DNA of 64,000 bases from Nitrospirota bacterium. Lineage in GTDB: Bacteria > Nitrospirota > Leptospirillia > Leptospirillales > Leptospirillaceae. How positions within the stretch are numbered: the stretch's first letter is position 1; each line of letters starts with the position of its first letter. The DNA lies in NCBI GenBank assembly GCA_021810805.1, contig JAJZHW010000006.1, positions 62,001 to 126,000 of the forward strand, given 5' to 3'. The notes beneath the pieces were generated by a model. The model did no database searches. It was not told the origin of the DNA and was given only the letters and a program-made list of their open reading frames with translations. A program made the position numbers and the translations under genes. Shown here in pieces: positions 26,175 through 34,658 of this stretch.

Positions 26175-27327
26175 AGATGGACTTGACCTTGGAGAAAATG
26201 CCTCCGTCGGGGGAGGAGCCCGCCGGATGGGAGTCCCCCGAGATCTCCGCATAGCGTTCGAGGATCTCCCGCTGCTCCCGGGAAAGGCGGGTGGGGATCT
26301 CGACCCCAAGGCGCACGACGAGGTCTCCGATGCCCTTGGTGGCCGGGTTGGCGATGCCCTTGCCCCGGATCCGCCGGACCGTTCCCGGCTGGGTTCCCGG
26401 ATCGACCTTGAGGGGGTAGCCCGCCCCCAAAGTCGGGATCTCAATCGTCGTCCCGAAGATCGCCTGGGTGAGAGTGAGATTTTTTTCCACCACCAGATCG
26501 TCCCCTTCCCGGACAAAGACGGGATGCGGACGCACCGAGATGTCGAGGTAGAGATCTCCGGGAGGTCCCCCCTGAAGGCCGGCATGCCCCTCCCCGGAGA
26601 TGCGCACGCGCATCCCTGTGGTGACCCCGGCAGGAATCGAACGGGTGATGGTCCGGTCCACGGAGATCCGTCCCTTCCCCGAACAGGCCGGACAGATCTC
26701 GGAGATGACCCGCCCCTCTCCCCCGCAGGCGTTGCAGGTGCGCTGCACCACAAAGAACCCCTGCTGGACACGGATGAGACCTGTGCCCCGACAGGTCGAG
26801 CAGACCGTCACACTCTTCCCGTTCTTCGATCCGTTTCCCGAACAGGGGGCGCAGGCCTCCCATCGGGCAATCTTGATCGAAATCTCTTTGCCGAGAGCGG
26901 CCTCTTCAAAGGAGAGGTCCACCTGGCGCAGGATGTGCTCCCCTTGGGAACGCCCCCCCGAGGCCGATCCCCCCCCTCCCCCGAAGAAGCCGTCCATGAC
27001 CTCGGAGAAGATGTCCCCGAAGCTTCCGGATCCCCGGCCAAAGCCCCCCGGGAACCCGCCGGAGAATCCCCCCGGGAAGCCGCCGCTTTGGTCGAATCCC
27101 TCGGAAAATCCTTGAGGTCCCACCGTATCGTAGACCTGCCGCTTCTTCGGATCCCCCAGGACCTCGTAGGCCTCGTTGATCAGCTTGAACTGGGCTTCGG
27201 CCGCCTTGTCTCCCGGATTCCTGTCGGGATGGTATTGCATGGCCAGCTTCCGGTAGGCCTTCTTGATCTCGTCGGCCGAGGCCCCTCGGCTGACGCCCAA
27301 AACGCTATAGTAGTCCTTGGATGACAA
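26167..27327 (-). CDS. dnaJ: Chaperone DnaJ
   Basis: The 386-residue Hsp40 partner of DnaK. It has a J domain with HPD ([10 protein letters not shown], about residues 32-41), a Gly/Phe-rich linker (about 75-120) and a zinc domain with four CxxCxGxG repeats: [24 protein letters not shown] and CPACSGKG. Two C-terminal substrate-binding domains follow. All parts are intact, making it a type I DnaJ. It lies 122 bases after dnaK with a terminator-like hairpin in between, so its level may be set by read-through. Confidence 0.98.
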   Translation of the reverse strand: MSSKDYYSVLGVSRGASADEIKKAYRKLAMQYHPDRNPGDKAAEAQFKLINEAYEVLGDPKKRQVYDTVGPQGFSEGFDQSGGFPGGFSGGFPGGFGRGSGSFGDIFSEVMDGFFGGGGGSASGGRSQGEHILRQVDLSFEEAALGKEISIKIARWEACAPCSGNGSKNGKSVTVCSTCRGTGLIRVQQGFFVVQRTCNACGGEGRVISEICPACSGKGRISVDRTITRSIPAGVTTGMRVRISGEGHAGLQGGPPGDLYLDISVRPHPVFVREGDDLVVEKNLTLTQAIFGTTIEIPTLGAGYPLKVDPGTQPGTVRRIRGKGIANPATKGIGDLVVRLGVEIPTRLSREQREILERYAEISGDSHPAGSSPDGGIFSKVKSIFD

Positions 27328-27380
27328 CGGATTATCCTTCCCGTGGTTGTCCGATCTTTAGGAAATTGGGGATGCATCGC

Positions 27381-27418
27381 AAAAACGGCAACGGGAGGAG
27401 CCGCGCCCCTCCCGTGCC
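27381..27418 (-). terminator. Rho-independent-type terminator between dnaK and dnaJ
   Basis: On the minus strand GGCACGGGAGG pairs with CCTCCCGTTGCC (one bulged base) around a G+C-rich loop and is followed by GTTTTTG. It would end or attenuate transcription after dnaK, lowering dnaJ-rsmE-RDD relative to dnaK, because no separate dnaJ promoter is obvious. Confidence 0.7.
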
Positions 27419-27449
27419 ATAAACACTCTTTCCTGGCGAAACCCACCCC

Positions 27450-29372
27450 TCAGGAGGGATTTTTCTTGACGTCCTCGTACTCGGCGTCGACCACCGTCTC
27501 CCCGGCGGGACCCGTGGCTCCGGCACCGGGGGCTCCGCCCTCCGCTCCCGGCTGTGCCCCCTGCGCCTGGGTGGACTTGTAGACCACATCGGCAAGCTTG
27601 TGGCTCTCGGTCGTAAGTGTCGCCAAAGCGGCCTTCAGCTCTTCGGTATCCTCCGAGGTGAGCTTGCCCTTGGCCGTCTCGATGGCCTCCCTAAACTGCC
27701 CGCGCTCCACATCGGAGATCTTGTCGGAGACCTCGCCTAAAGACTTCTCCATCGAGTAGATCGTGTTTTCGAGGTTATTGCGGGTCTCGATCCTCTCCCG
27801 GCGCTTGTGGTCCTCGGCGGCGTGGGCCTCGGCCTCCCGGATCAGGCGATCGACCTCCTCCTTGGAGAGCCCCCCCTGGGCGGTGATGCGGATGGACTGC
27901 TCCTTGCCGGTTCCCTTGTCCTTGGCGCCCACATGGACAATGCCGTTCGAGTCGATGTCGAAGGTCACCTCGATCTGGGGAACGCCCCGGGGGGCGGGGG
28001 TGATGCCGGTGAGGTCGAACTCGCCCAGGAGCTTGTTGTCGGCGGCCATTTCGCGCTCGCCCTGGTAGACCTTGATGGTCACCGAAGGCTGGTTGTCGGC
28101 GGCGGTGGTGAAGGTCTGGCTCCGCTTGGCCGGGATCGTGGTGTTGCGCTCGATGAGCTTGGTGAAGACCCCGCCCAGGGTTTCGAGGCCGAGGGAGAGG
28201 GGGGTCACGTCAAGCAGAAGCACATCCTTGACGTCGCCCGTCAGCACGGCCCCCTGGATGGCGGCCCCGATCGCCACCACCTCGTCGGGGTTCACCCCCT
28301 TGTGGGGATCCTTGCCGAAGAACTTCTTCACGGTCTCCTGGACCTTGGGCATGCGGGTCTGCCCTCCGACCAGGACCACCTCGTCGATGCGGGAGGACTC
28401 GATACCGGCATCGGAGAGGGCCTTCTTCACCGGTTCGAGGGAGTGGGTCACCAGTCCATCGGTGAGCTGCTCCAGACGGGAGCGGGTGATCTTCATGACA
28501 AGGTGCTTGGGGCCCGAGGCATCGGCGGTGATGAAGGGAAGGTTCACCTCGGTCTCCATGGCTGTGGAGAGCTCGATCTTGGCTTTTTCTGCCGCTTCCT
28601 TGAGGCGCTGCAGGGCCATCTTGTCCTTCTTGAGATCGATCCCCGCCTCCTGGAGGTAGGACGAGGCGATGAAGTCGATCAGGGCGGAGTCGAAGTCGTC
28701 ACCGCCGAGATAGGTATCTCCGTTGGTGGACTTCACCTCGAAGACGCCCTCTCCGATCTCGAGGATCGAAATGTCGAAGGTCCCGCCGCCGAGGTCGTAG
28801 ACCGCGATCTTCTCTTCCTTCTTGCTGTCGAGTCCATAGGCCAGCGAGGCGGCGGTGGGCTCGTTGATGATCCGGAGAACGTTGAGTCCTGCGATGGCTC
28901 CGGCATTCTTGGTGTCCTGGCGCTGGGCATCGTTGAAGTAGGCAGGGACGGTGATGACGGCATCGTTCACCTTCTCGCCAAGGTAGTCTTCCGCCGCCTG
29001 TTTGAGTTTGATGAGGATCTTGGCGGAGATCTCGGCGGGAGAGTACTGCTTGCCGCGGATCTCGACGTAGGCGTCTCCGTTGGGGCCCGGCACCACCTTG
29101 TAGGGAAGGCGCTTCATGGCATGGACCACCTCATCGGAGTTGTACTTGCGGCCGATCAGGCGTTTGACGGAATAGATCGTGTTTTCGGGGTTGGTGATCG
29201 CCTGACGCTTGGCGACCTGGCCCACCAGGACCTCCCCCTTGTCGGTGAAGGCCACCACCGACGGTGTGATCCGCGATCCCTCCTGGTTGGGGATGACGAC
29301 GGGCTCCCCCCCCTCCATGATGCACACGCAGGAGTTCGTGGTTCCAAGATCGATACCGATAATTTTTCCCAT
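27450..29372 (-). CDS. dnaK: Chaperone DnaK (Hsp70)
   Basis: A 640-residue Hsp70. The nucleotide-binding domain has [35 protein letters not shown] and DLGGGTFD; the linker [13 protein letters not shown] leads into the substrate-binding domain, and the tail is Gly/Ala/Pro-rich ending [11 protein letters not shown]. The ATG at 29372 gives the canonical [10 protein letters not shown] start; the frame stays open 19 codons further upstream without homology. It folds and protects cytosolic proteins in an ATP cycle with GrpE and DnaJ. It lies 83 bases after grpE, and no second CIRCE element is seen before it. Confidence 0.99.
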   Translation of the reverse strand: MGKIIGIDLGTTNSCVCIMEGGEPVVIPNQEGSRITPSVVAFTDKGEVLVGQVAKRQAITNPENTIYSVKRLIGRKYNSDEVVHAMKRLPYKVVPGPNGDAYVEIRGKQYSPAEISAKILIKLKQAAEDYLGEKVNDAVITVPAYFNDAQRQDTKNAGAIAGLNVLRIINEPTAASLAYGLDSKKEEKIAVYDLGGGTFDISILEIGEGVFEVKSTNGDTYLGGDDFDSALIDFIASSYLQEAGIDLKKDKMALQRLKEAAEKAKIELSTAMETEVNLPFITADASGPKHLVMKITRSRLEQLTDGLVTHSLEPVKKALSDAGIESSRIDEVVLVGGQTRMPKVQETVKKFFGKDPHKGVNPDEVVAIGAAIQGAVLTGDVKDVLLLDVTPLSLGLETLGGVFTKLIERNTTIPAKRSQTFTTAADNQPSVTIKVYQGEREMAADNKLLGEFDLTGITPAPRGVPQIEVTFDIDSNGIVHVGAKDKGTGKEQSIRITAQGGLSKEEVDRLIREAEAHAAEDHKRRERIETRNNLENTIYSMEKSLGEVSDKISDVERGQFREAIETAKGKLTSEDTEELKAALATLTTESHKLADVVYKSTQAQGAQPGAEGGAPGAGATGPAGETVVDAEYEDVKKNPS

Positions 29373-29455
29373 GGAGACTGTCCTTTCAGATAAAGGAAAA
29401 AAACTCTGGCGCCGGGGATCGTGCGCCATTCTATTGTGCGAAAAGTGAAAAACGC

Positions 29456-30016
29456 CTAAGTGTTGCCTCCACGGCTGACGGTCACCATGGCGGGACGGAC
29501 AAGCCGGTTCTGGATTCGGTACCCCTGCTGGTAGACCTCGACCACGGTTCCTTCGGCATGGGCCGTGCTTTCCGCATAGCCGACGGCCTCGTGAACGGAG
29601 GGGTCGAAGGGCTGACCCTCGGAGGGAACCCTTGTTACACCGTTCTTTTCAAGTGTTTCAAGAAACTGCTTCGCCGTCAGCCGGAGCCCTTCAAGGAGAC
29701 CCTGACAGGCGGGTCCGAGCTCAGAGCCATCCTTCGCGTGGGCAAGGGCCCGCTCGAGATTGTCCAGCACGGGGAGAAAGTCCCGCAGGAGGGCTTCATT
29801 GGCATAGCGCCGCCCGTCTTCGAGATCCCGGACGGTGCGCTTTCGGTGGTTGTCGAAATCCGCCAGGAGACGAAGGTACTTTTCCTTCCATACCTCTTCC
29901 GGACCCTTGTCTCCGGAGCCCTCGTCAGAAGAGCCCCCCTGACGGGTGAGATCCTCCCCCTCCGGGGAGACCTCAGCCTCAACCTCCGAAGGGTCCTGCC
30001 TTTCATCAGCTGTCAT
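29456..30016 (-). CDS. grpE: Nucleotide exchange factor GrpE
   Basis: A 186-residue cochaperone that releases ADP from DnaK. The first 40 residues are acidic and disordered, followed by the long dimerising helix ([20 protein letters not shown]), the [15 protein letters not shown] motif and the C-terminal beta domain ([34 protein letters not shown]). All are standard for GrpE. It lies 46 bases after hrcA and 83 bases before dnaK in the heat-shock operon. Confidence 0.98.
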   Translation of the reverse strand: MTADERQDPSEVEAEVSPEGEDLTRQGGSSDEGSGDKGPEEVWKEKYLRLLADFDNHRKRTVRDLEDGRRYANEALLRDFLPVLDNLERALAHAKDGSELGPACQGLLEGLRLTAKQFLETLEKNGVTRVPSEGQPFDPSVHEAVGYAESTAHAEGTVVEVYQQGYRIQNRLVRPAMVTVSRGGNT

Positions 30017-30062
30017 TCGCCATCCTTTTGAAAAAGACGTTTTGGCTTCAACATTCGGGAGA

Positions 30063-31139
30063 TCATCCCTCGCCGTCGTGGCCTTCCGGCGCCGCCAGCC
30101 AGAGGTTCAACCGCTCTGAGAGACGGATCATCAGAGGGATAACCTGGCCATATTCCATGCGAACCGGCCCCACCACACCGATGGTTCCGAACCAGGCCCC
30201 GGAGCGGGAGAGAGGGATCGATACCATGGCACAGGAGTCCAGCCCCGGAAGCTCGTTTTCCGAACCGATGGAGACAAAGACCCGCCGCGGGGTGGTCAAT
30301 GAGGAGATCTTCTGAAAGAATCCCACCAGGGCCACCTGCTGCTCGAAGGCCTCGAAGATCGACTCCAGATCCTGGGCATTCGAAAACTCGGGAACCTTGG
30401 CAAATCGCGAGGCTCCAAAGAGACGAATTTCGGCCGATGCCCCCACCCGAGCCAGCTCCGCAAACAGGGATTCAATGGACATCGAGATCCCTTCCGTTTC
30501 GCGAAGAAGGGCCTCCATCACTTCGGAAAGGGTCTTGCCCCGGCCGATCCGGTTGATGCGGGCGACGATTCTCCGGAACTCCGGCCAACCGATGCCTTCC
30601 GGATAGGAAAATGTCCGTTTGAGAAGATGTCCCGTCTCCAGGATGACCACGAGAAGGGCATGCCGATCGGAGAGGGGACAGGCTTCAAAGGCCACGACCA
30701 CAAGCTCCGAGGCGTTGCCGGTCTCGACGACGAATCCCGCATACCCCGAACGTTCCCCCACCCGCCGAATCACCTCGCTCACCACCTGTCCGAACTCGGA
30801 AAGGGGCGCCCCGGCCAGAAGAGGTTCGATGTCCCGGGAGACGCTCTCCCACGAGGCCGCCTCCCCATCGGGAAAGTCGGCATGGTCGACAAAGTATCGA
30901 AAGCCCTTTTCCGTGGGGATACGACCGGCCGAGGTATGGGGATGGGTCAGGTAGCCCAGCGCCTCGAGCTCGTTCATGATGTTCCGGATGGTGGCAGGGG
31001 AATAAGGCAGACCGAAGGAGCGGCCCGCCGACTGGGACCCCACGGGAAGGGCCGAGCGGATATAGCCGGAAACGGTGGCCGCAAGGACCTCCCACTTTCT
31101 GGCATCGAGCAACTCTCGTCTTTCGTCGTGATCGTTCAT
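30063..31139 (-). CDS. hrcA: Heat-inducible transcription repressor HrcA
   Basis: A 358-residue repressor that binds CIRCE operators and is released on heat shock. The N-terminal winged helix is clear (SPATIRNIMNELEALGYLTH, then PHTSAGRIPTEKGFRYFVD), followed by a GAF-like domain and a C-terminal YGQVIPLMIRLSERL. ATG 31139 is chosen because GGAGG stands five bases upstream; a GTG at 31160 in the same frame lies inside the CIRCE operator and is rejected. It is the first gene of hrcA-grpE-dnaK-dnaJ-rsmE-RDD, so it represses its own operon. Confidence 0.97.
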   Translation of the reverse strand: MNDHDERRELLDARKWEVLAATVSGYIRSALPVGSQSAGRSFGLPYSPATIRNIMNELEALGYLTHPHTSAGRIPTEKGFRYFVDHADFPDGEAASWESVSRDIEPLLAGAPLSEFGQVVSEVIRRVGERSGYAGFVVETGNASELVVVAFEACPLSDRHALLVVILETGHLLKRTFSYPEGIGWPEFRRIVARINRIGRGKTLSEVMEALLRETEGISMSIESLFAELARVGASAEIRLFGASRFAKVPEFSNAQDLESIFEAFEQQVALVGFFQKISSLTTPRRVFVSIGSENELPGLDSCAMVSIPLSRSGAWFGTIGVVGPVRMEYGQVIPLMIRLSERLNLWLAAPEGHDGEG

Positions 31140-31153
31140 CCCTTCCTCCAGAT

Positions 31154-31180
31154 TTAGCACTCACAACTCGGGAGTGCTAA
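31154..31180. promoter_or_regulatory. CIRCE operator (HrcA binding site)
   Basis: A perfect inverted repeat TTAGCACTC-N9-GAGTGCTAA, identical to the bacterial CIRCE consensus. It sits just downstream of the -10 box and overlaps the expected transcription start, 15 bases before the hrcA start codon, so bound HrcA would block initiation, and in RNA the repeat could form a stem near the ribosome-binding site. Confidence 0.97.
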
Positions 31181-31181
31181 A

Positions 31182-31210
31182 AATATATCAGGAAGGGAAA
31201 AATCTGTCAA
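31182..31210 (-). promoter_or_regulatory. Promoter of the hrcA heat-shock operon
   Basis: On the minus strand TTGACA (31210-31205), a 17-base spacer and TATATT (31187-31182): close to the vegetative consensus. The CIRCE element begins two bases after the -10 box. The -35 box overlaps the 3' end of the 76-residue membrane-protein gene. Vegetative promoter plus CIRCE means heat control by repression rather than by a heat-shock sigma factor. Confidence 0.88.
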
Positions 31211-31437
31211 GGTTTGGAGGCTCCGGGAGGGGCGGGCGGGGAATCCTTTTTTTCCTCAAGGGGATAGCCCCAGGGGTCCACCTTCTTTTCCGATTCGGGA
31301 AAGCGCTTGTTCAGCTGTCGCTCATGGCGAACGATGAAGTAGAAGCTGGCCGAGATGATGAAGACGGTCAGAACGAGACCGGCGATGATGATCGAGTAGT
31401 TCACGATCATGTTCGGAAGGCTTGGAACGTCGTCCAT
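31207..31437 (-). CDS. Small single-span membrane protein, unknown function
   Basis: A 76-residue protein with one membrane span (about residues 10-35), a basic juxtamembrane stretch (RHERQLNKRF) and a soluble charged, proline-rich tail. I do not recognise it; the size and layout recall small accessory subunits such as CcoQ or CcmD types, but there is no defining motif. AAGGA lies five bases before the ATG. It follows fdhE by 39 bases on the same strand, and its 3' end contains the -35 box of the hrcA promoter. Confidence 0.75.
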   Translation of the reverse strand: MDDVPSLPNMIVNYSIIIAGLVLTVFIISASFYFIVRHERQLNKRFPESEKKVDPWGYPLEEKKDSPPAPPGASKP

Positions 31438-31476
31438 GAGGATCCTTTCGGCTGGCGAGACGGTGGTAGGTGGACG

Positions 31477-32397
31477 TTATGGGCGATAGTCGTCGTTGCC
31501 GGGGCGAACGATCGTCTCGGCCTGGGAGAGGGGGAGCCCCAGGGGGCGGAGTCCCAGCTCTCCTGCGGCCATATCGAGGTGAAGCCCCAGGATTTCCTGG
31601 ATGTCCGGGTTGAGAAGGTCGGGGCCTTCTCGCTGGTCGACCATCTTGAGGTAGGTCCCGCAGCTTTCGCAGGCGAGAAGTCCCTGATGTTCATTGGGAT
31701 GCTTGTAAAGGAGGTTGAAGAGTTCGGTATCCGTCTCCCCGCACGAGGGACAGCCCGCCAGCGGGCGGGTCTCCCAGTGCCAGGAACAGAAGAAACAATA
31801 ATAGCGGCGGTGGTCGTTGTCCATGGCCTGCCCGATGACGGGAGGGGCGCCGCAGACCGGACAGTGGGTATATTCCCACGCCAGACCGCGAAGGACGGCA
31901 AGCAACGTCTCGTGAAGCCGCTCGAAGGAGGTCCGGAGAGACATTTTGATGAGGAAGACCAGCAGGGGACGGGGAACCTCCATCGTCTGGGAGACGCTCT
32001 CGAGATAGCTATCTTCCCGGGAGAGAATGCGGGCGATGACGGGCCCCTCCTCCCCCCCTTCGCTCCGGACGAAGGTGGCGATCCGGGAGGCAAAGACCTC
32101 CCGTTCTCCTCCCCCCTGGCGCATGATTGTCAGGAGCTTTCGAAAGGTGCCCCCCGCATGGAGCAGGGGAAGCCGGGCAAATCCCGGACGGTCGATCAGG
32201 GGCACCCCCCGGGAGAGTCGGTCCTTCACCGACGCATCCCGAAGGTCCACCAGAGAGAGGAGGTCATCCGGAGGGGCGGCATTCCTCACCTCCTCGATCT
32301 TCTCAAGGAACTGGAAGATCTCCTTAAGATGCGGGCGGGCCCGTACGTGTTCTGCCAGAAGTTTTTCGCGTTTTGACGGGTCCATCTCGCTCCGCAT
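31477..32397 (-). CDS. fdhE: FdhE-like formate dehydrogenase accessory protein
   Basis: A protein of about 306 residues resembling FdhE, needed for maturation of formate dehydrogenases. The C-terminal half carries four CxxC pairs (CPVCGAPPVIG, CFFC, CPSCGE and CESCG) that form rubredoxin-like metal sites, together with RYYCFFCSWHWETRP-type context. The N-terminal half is helical. No formate dehydrogenase genes are in the window, so the partner is elsewhere or the protein serves another redox enzyme. ATG 32397 begins two bases after the rel stop; ATG 32385 with a GGAG four bases upstream is the alternative. Confidence 0.85.
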   Translation of the reverse strand: MRSEMDPSKREKLLAEHVRARPHLKEIFQFLEKIEEVRNAAPPDDLLSLVDLRDASVKDRLSRGVPLIDRPGFARLPLLHAGGTFRKLLTIMRQGGGEREVFASRIATFVRSEGGEEGPVIARILSREDSYLESVSQTMEVPRPLLVFLIKMSLRTSFERLHETLLAVLRGLAWEYTHCPVCGAPPVIGQAMDNDHRRYYCFFCSWHWETRPLAGCPSCGETDTELFNLLYKHPNEHQGLLACESCGTYLKMVDQREGPDLLNPDIQEILGLHLDMAAGELGLRPLGLPLSQAETIVRPGNDDYRP

Positions 32398-32399
32398 TC

Positions 32400-34658
32400 T
32401 CAGACGCCGGCGCCTTCGGCCGGATTGGTCGGTGTCTTGATTCTCTGGACCCGGACAACCCCCTTCACATGCTGAACCCGGGCCATGATCTCCTGCAGGT
32501 GGGAGAGGTTCCCGACAGTCACCGTAAAGTCGAGAACCCCCATCAGGTGCTTGGCCTGCTTCACCTCGGCGTGGGTGATGTTGGCCCCCCTCTCGCTGAT
32601 GGCCGCAGAGACCGCCGCCAGCATTCCCGGCTTGTCCTCCATGGACACCCGGAGGTGGACATCGAAGATCGCATCCCGCGACGACTCCCAGACCGCCGGA
32701 ACAATTCGGTCCGCCTCGAGGGAGAGGTGGATGAGATTGGGGCAGTCGGCGGTATGGACGATGATCCCCCGGCCCCGGGAGACGTAGCCCACGATGTCTT
32801 CCCCGGGGACAGGGTTGCAGCAATGGGCCAAGGCGATGAGCAGGTCCTTTCCGCCTCCCCGAACGATGACGGGCACCGTGGGGTTATGGTACACCGGCGG
32901 TGTGCCGGTCACCGGCTCCTCGGCCTGCTCCGGCAAGAGCTTCCGCAGGATGGCGGAGGCCGGAAGACGGCCAAAGCCCACCCGGGAATAGACATCGGTC
33001 AGCGTGGGCTCCGGAAGGTCCGAAAAGGAGAGAAGAACCTCGAGATGGGGAGGCTTGGTAAACTCGCTAAACCGGTGGTGGAGCTTCGACGCCTCGGCCT
33101 CCAGCGCCCGAAGTCCGATCTCCGCCGCCTGACGGGTCTCCTCTTCCTTGATCCAGTGGCGGATGCGGGCACGGGCCTTGGGGGTCCCCACAAACCTGAG
33201 CCAGTCCTTGGAGGGGGTCTGGGAGGGGTTGGTGATGATCTCGACGACATCCCCGCTCTCCAGAACGGTCTTGATGGGAACCCATCGTCCGTTCACCCGC
33301 GCCCCCACCGTCCGGTGGCCGACCTCGGTGTGGATGGCATAGGCAAAGTCGATGGCGGTGGCGCCCTTGATCATCTCCCGAACATCTCCCTTGGGGGTGA
33401 AGACGTAGACCTCGTCGGGGAAGAGGTTCAGCTTGACGGAGTTCATGAACTCGTGGTTGTCGGAGAGCTCCTTCTGCCACTCCACCAGCTGCCGAAGCCA
33501 GGTCACCACCTGAAGGTCGGAGAGGGCGGGGGCCCCGTCGGCATTTTCCTTGTAGTTCCAGTGGGCCGCCACCCCCTCTTCCGCCACGCGATGCATCTCC
33601 TCGGTCCGGATCTGGAACTCGATGAGAACGCCTTCGGGTCCGATCACCGTGGTATGGAGAGACTGGTACATGTTGGATTTGGGAACGGCAATGAAGTCCT
33701 TGATCCGACCCGTCATCGGCTTGTACATCCCGTGGAGAAGGCCCAAGACTCCATAGCAATGGAGCTTTGAGTCGGTAATCACCCGGATCCCCATCAGATC
33801 GTAGATTTCGTCGAAGGGGATCTCCTGCAGGGTCATCTTCCGATAGATGCTGTAGATGTGCTTGTACCGTCCGATCACCCGCCCCGGGACGCCGTTCTCC
33901 TGAAGGACCCGGGAGACGCTCCGGACGATCTGGTCGATGTAGTTCTTGCTCTCCTTGCGCTTCTTTGCCACCCGGGCCCGAAGGTCGGCAAAGGTCTCGG
34001 GATCCAGGGCCGCAAAGGAGAGATCCTCCAGTTCGAGTTTGATCCATCCGATTCCCAGCCGATTGGCCAGGGGGGCATAGATGTCGAGGGTCTCTTGGGC
34101 AATGGAGCGCTGCTTGGCGGGATCGAGCCACTCGATGGTCCGCATGTTGTGAAGACGGTCGGCCAGCTTGACCAGGAGCACCCGGATATCCTCCGCCATG
34201 GACAGGAGCATCTTCCGGAAATTCTCCGCCTGCTTTTCGGCTTGGGATTTCTTGAAGTGGAACTTGCCGATCTTGGTCACGCCGTCGATGAGCTGGAGAA
34301 CCTTCTTGCCAAAGGTCGCCTCGATCTCGTCCGGCGTCAGGGAGGTGTCTTCGAGCGTGTCGTGCAGAAGGGCAGTGACAAGCGACTGGGTGTCGACCTT
34401 CATGTCGGCCAGGATCAAGGCCACCGACAGGGGATGGTGGATATAGGACTCCCCCGACTGTCGCCGTTGGCCTTCGTGGGATTTGAGCGCCAGGGAATAG
34501 GCCTTGCGCAGGAGGTCCAGGGAGTCGGGATTGGGGTTATAGGAAGAGACGGCCTCGATCAGCCTTTCGATCGTCGCCTCTCCCTCCCTGGGGGGATGGA
34601 TCGACTCGGGGAAGGAGTCAGGCCGGTCGATAATCGGCGACGACGAAGAGGCGCTCAA
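32400..34658 (-). CDS. rel: Bifunctional (p)ppGpp synthetase/hydrolase (RelA/SpoT)
   Basis: A 752-residue stringent-response enzyme. In order: an HD hydrolase domain (IHHPLSVA, LLHDTLEDT at about 98-105), the synthetase domain with GRIKDFIAVPKSNMYQSLHT, a TGS domain (DEVYVFTPKGDVREMIKGAT), a zinc-finger-like segment (LIALAHCCNPVPGEDIVGYV) and a C-terminal ACT domain. The RIKD form and intact HD predict a bifunctional Rel/SpoT enzyme rather than a synthetase-only RelA. No good ATG fits; a TTG at 34658 has AGGGAG six bases upstream and gives a normal N-terminus, overlapping recJ by 41 bases. An ATG at 34703 is the alternative. Confidence 0.95.
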   Translation of the reverse strand: MSASSSSPIIDRPDSFPESIHPPREGEATIERLIEAVSSYNPNPDSLDLLRKAYSLALKSHEGQRRQSGESYIHHPLSVALILADMKVDTQSLVTALLHDTLEDTSLTPDEIEATFGKKVLQLIDGVTKIGKFHFKKSQAEKQAENFRKMLLSMAEDIRVLLVKLADRLHNMRTIEWLDPAKQRSIAQETLDIYAPLANRLGIGWIKLELEDLSFAALDPETFADLRARVAKKRKESKNYIDQIVRSVSRVLQENGVPGRVIGRYKHIYSIYRKMTLQEIPFDEIYDLMGIRVITDSKLHCYGVLGLLHGMYKPMTGRIKDFIAVPKSNMYQSLHTTVIGPEGVLIEFQIRTEEMHRVAEEGVAAHWNYKENADGAPALSDLQVVTWLRQLVEWQKELSDNHEFMNSVKLNLFPDEVYVFTPKGDVREMIKGATAIDFAYAIHTEVGHRTVGARVNGRWVPIKTVLESGDVVEIITNPSQTPSKDWLRFVGTPKARARIRHWIKEEETRQAAEIGLRALEAEASKLHHRFSEFTKPPHLEVLLSFSDLPEPTLTDVYSRVGFGRLPASAILRKLLPEQAEEPVTGTPPVYHNPTVPVIVRGGGKDLLIALAHCCNPVPGEDIVGYVSRGRGIIVHTADCPNLIHLSLEADRIVPAVWESSRDAIFDVHLRVSMEDKPGMLAAVSAAISERGANITHAEVKQAKHLMGVLDFTVTVGNLSHLQEIMARVQHVKGVVRVQRIKTPTNPAEGAGV

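Noticed and set aside
27807-29393. A 528-codon open frame on the plus strand
   Set aside because: This is the antisense of dnaK, a well-known source of false long open frames; its Gly/Val/Asp-rich translation has no domain.
29373-29455. Possible second CIRCE element before dnaK
   Set aside because: The gap contains no TTAGCACTC half-site or other clear inverted repeat.
31140-31160. Longer start for hrcA at GTG 31160
   Set aside because: The codon lies inside the CIRCE operator, at or near the transcription start, and lacks a ribosome-binding site; ATG 31139 has GGAGG at good spacing.
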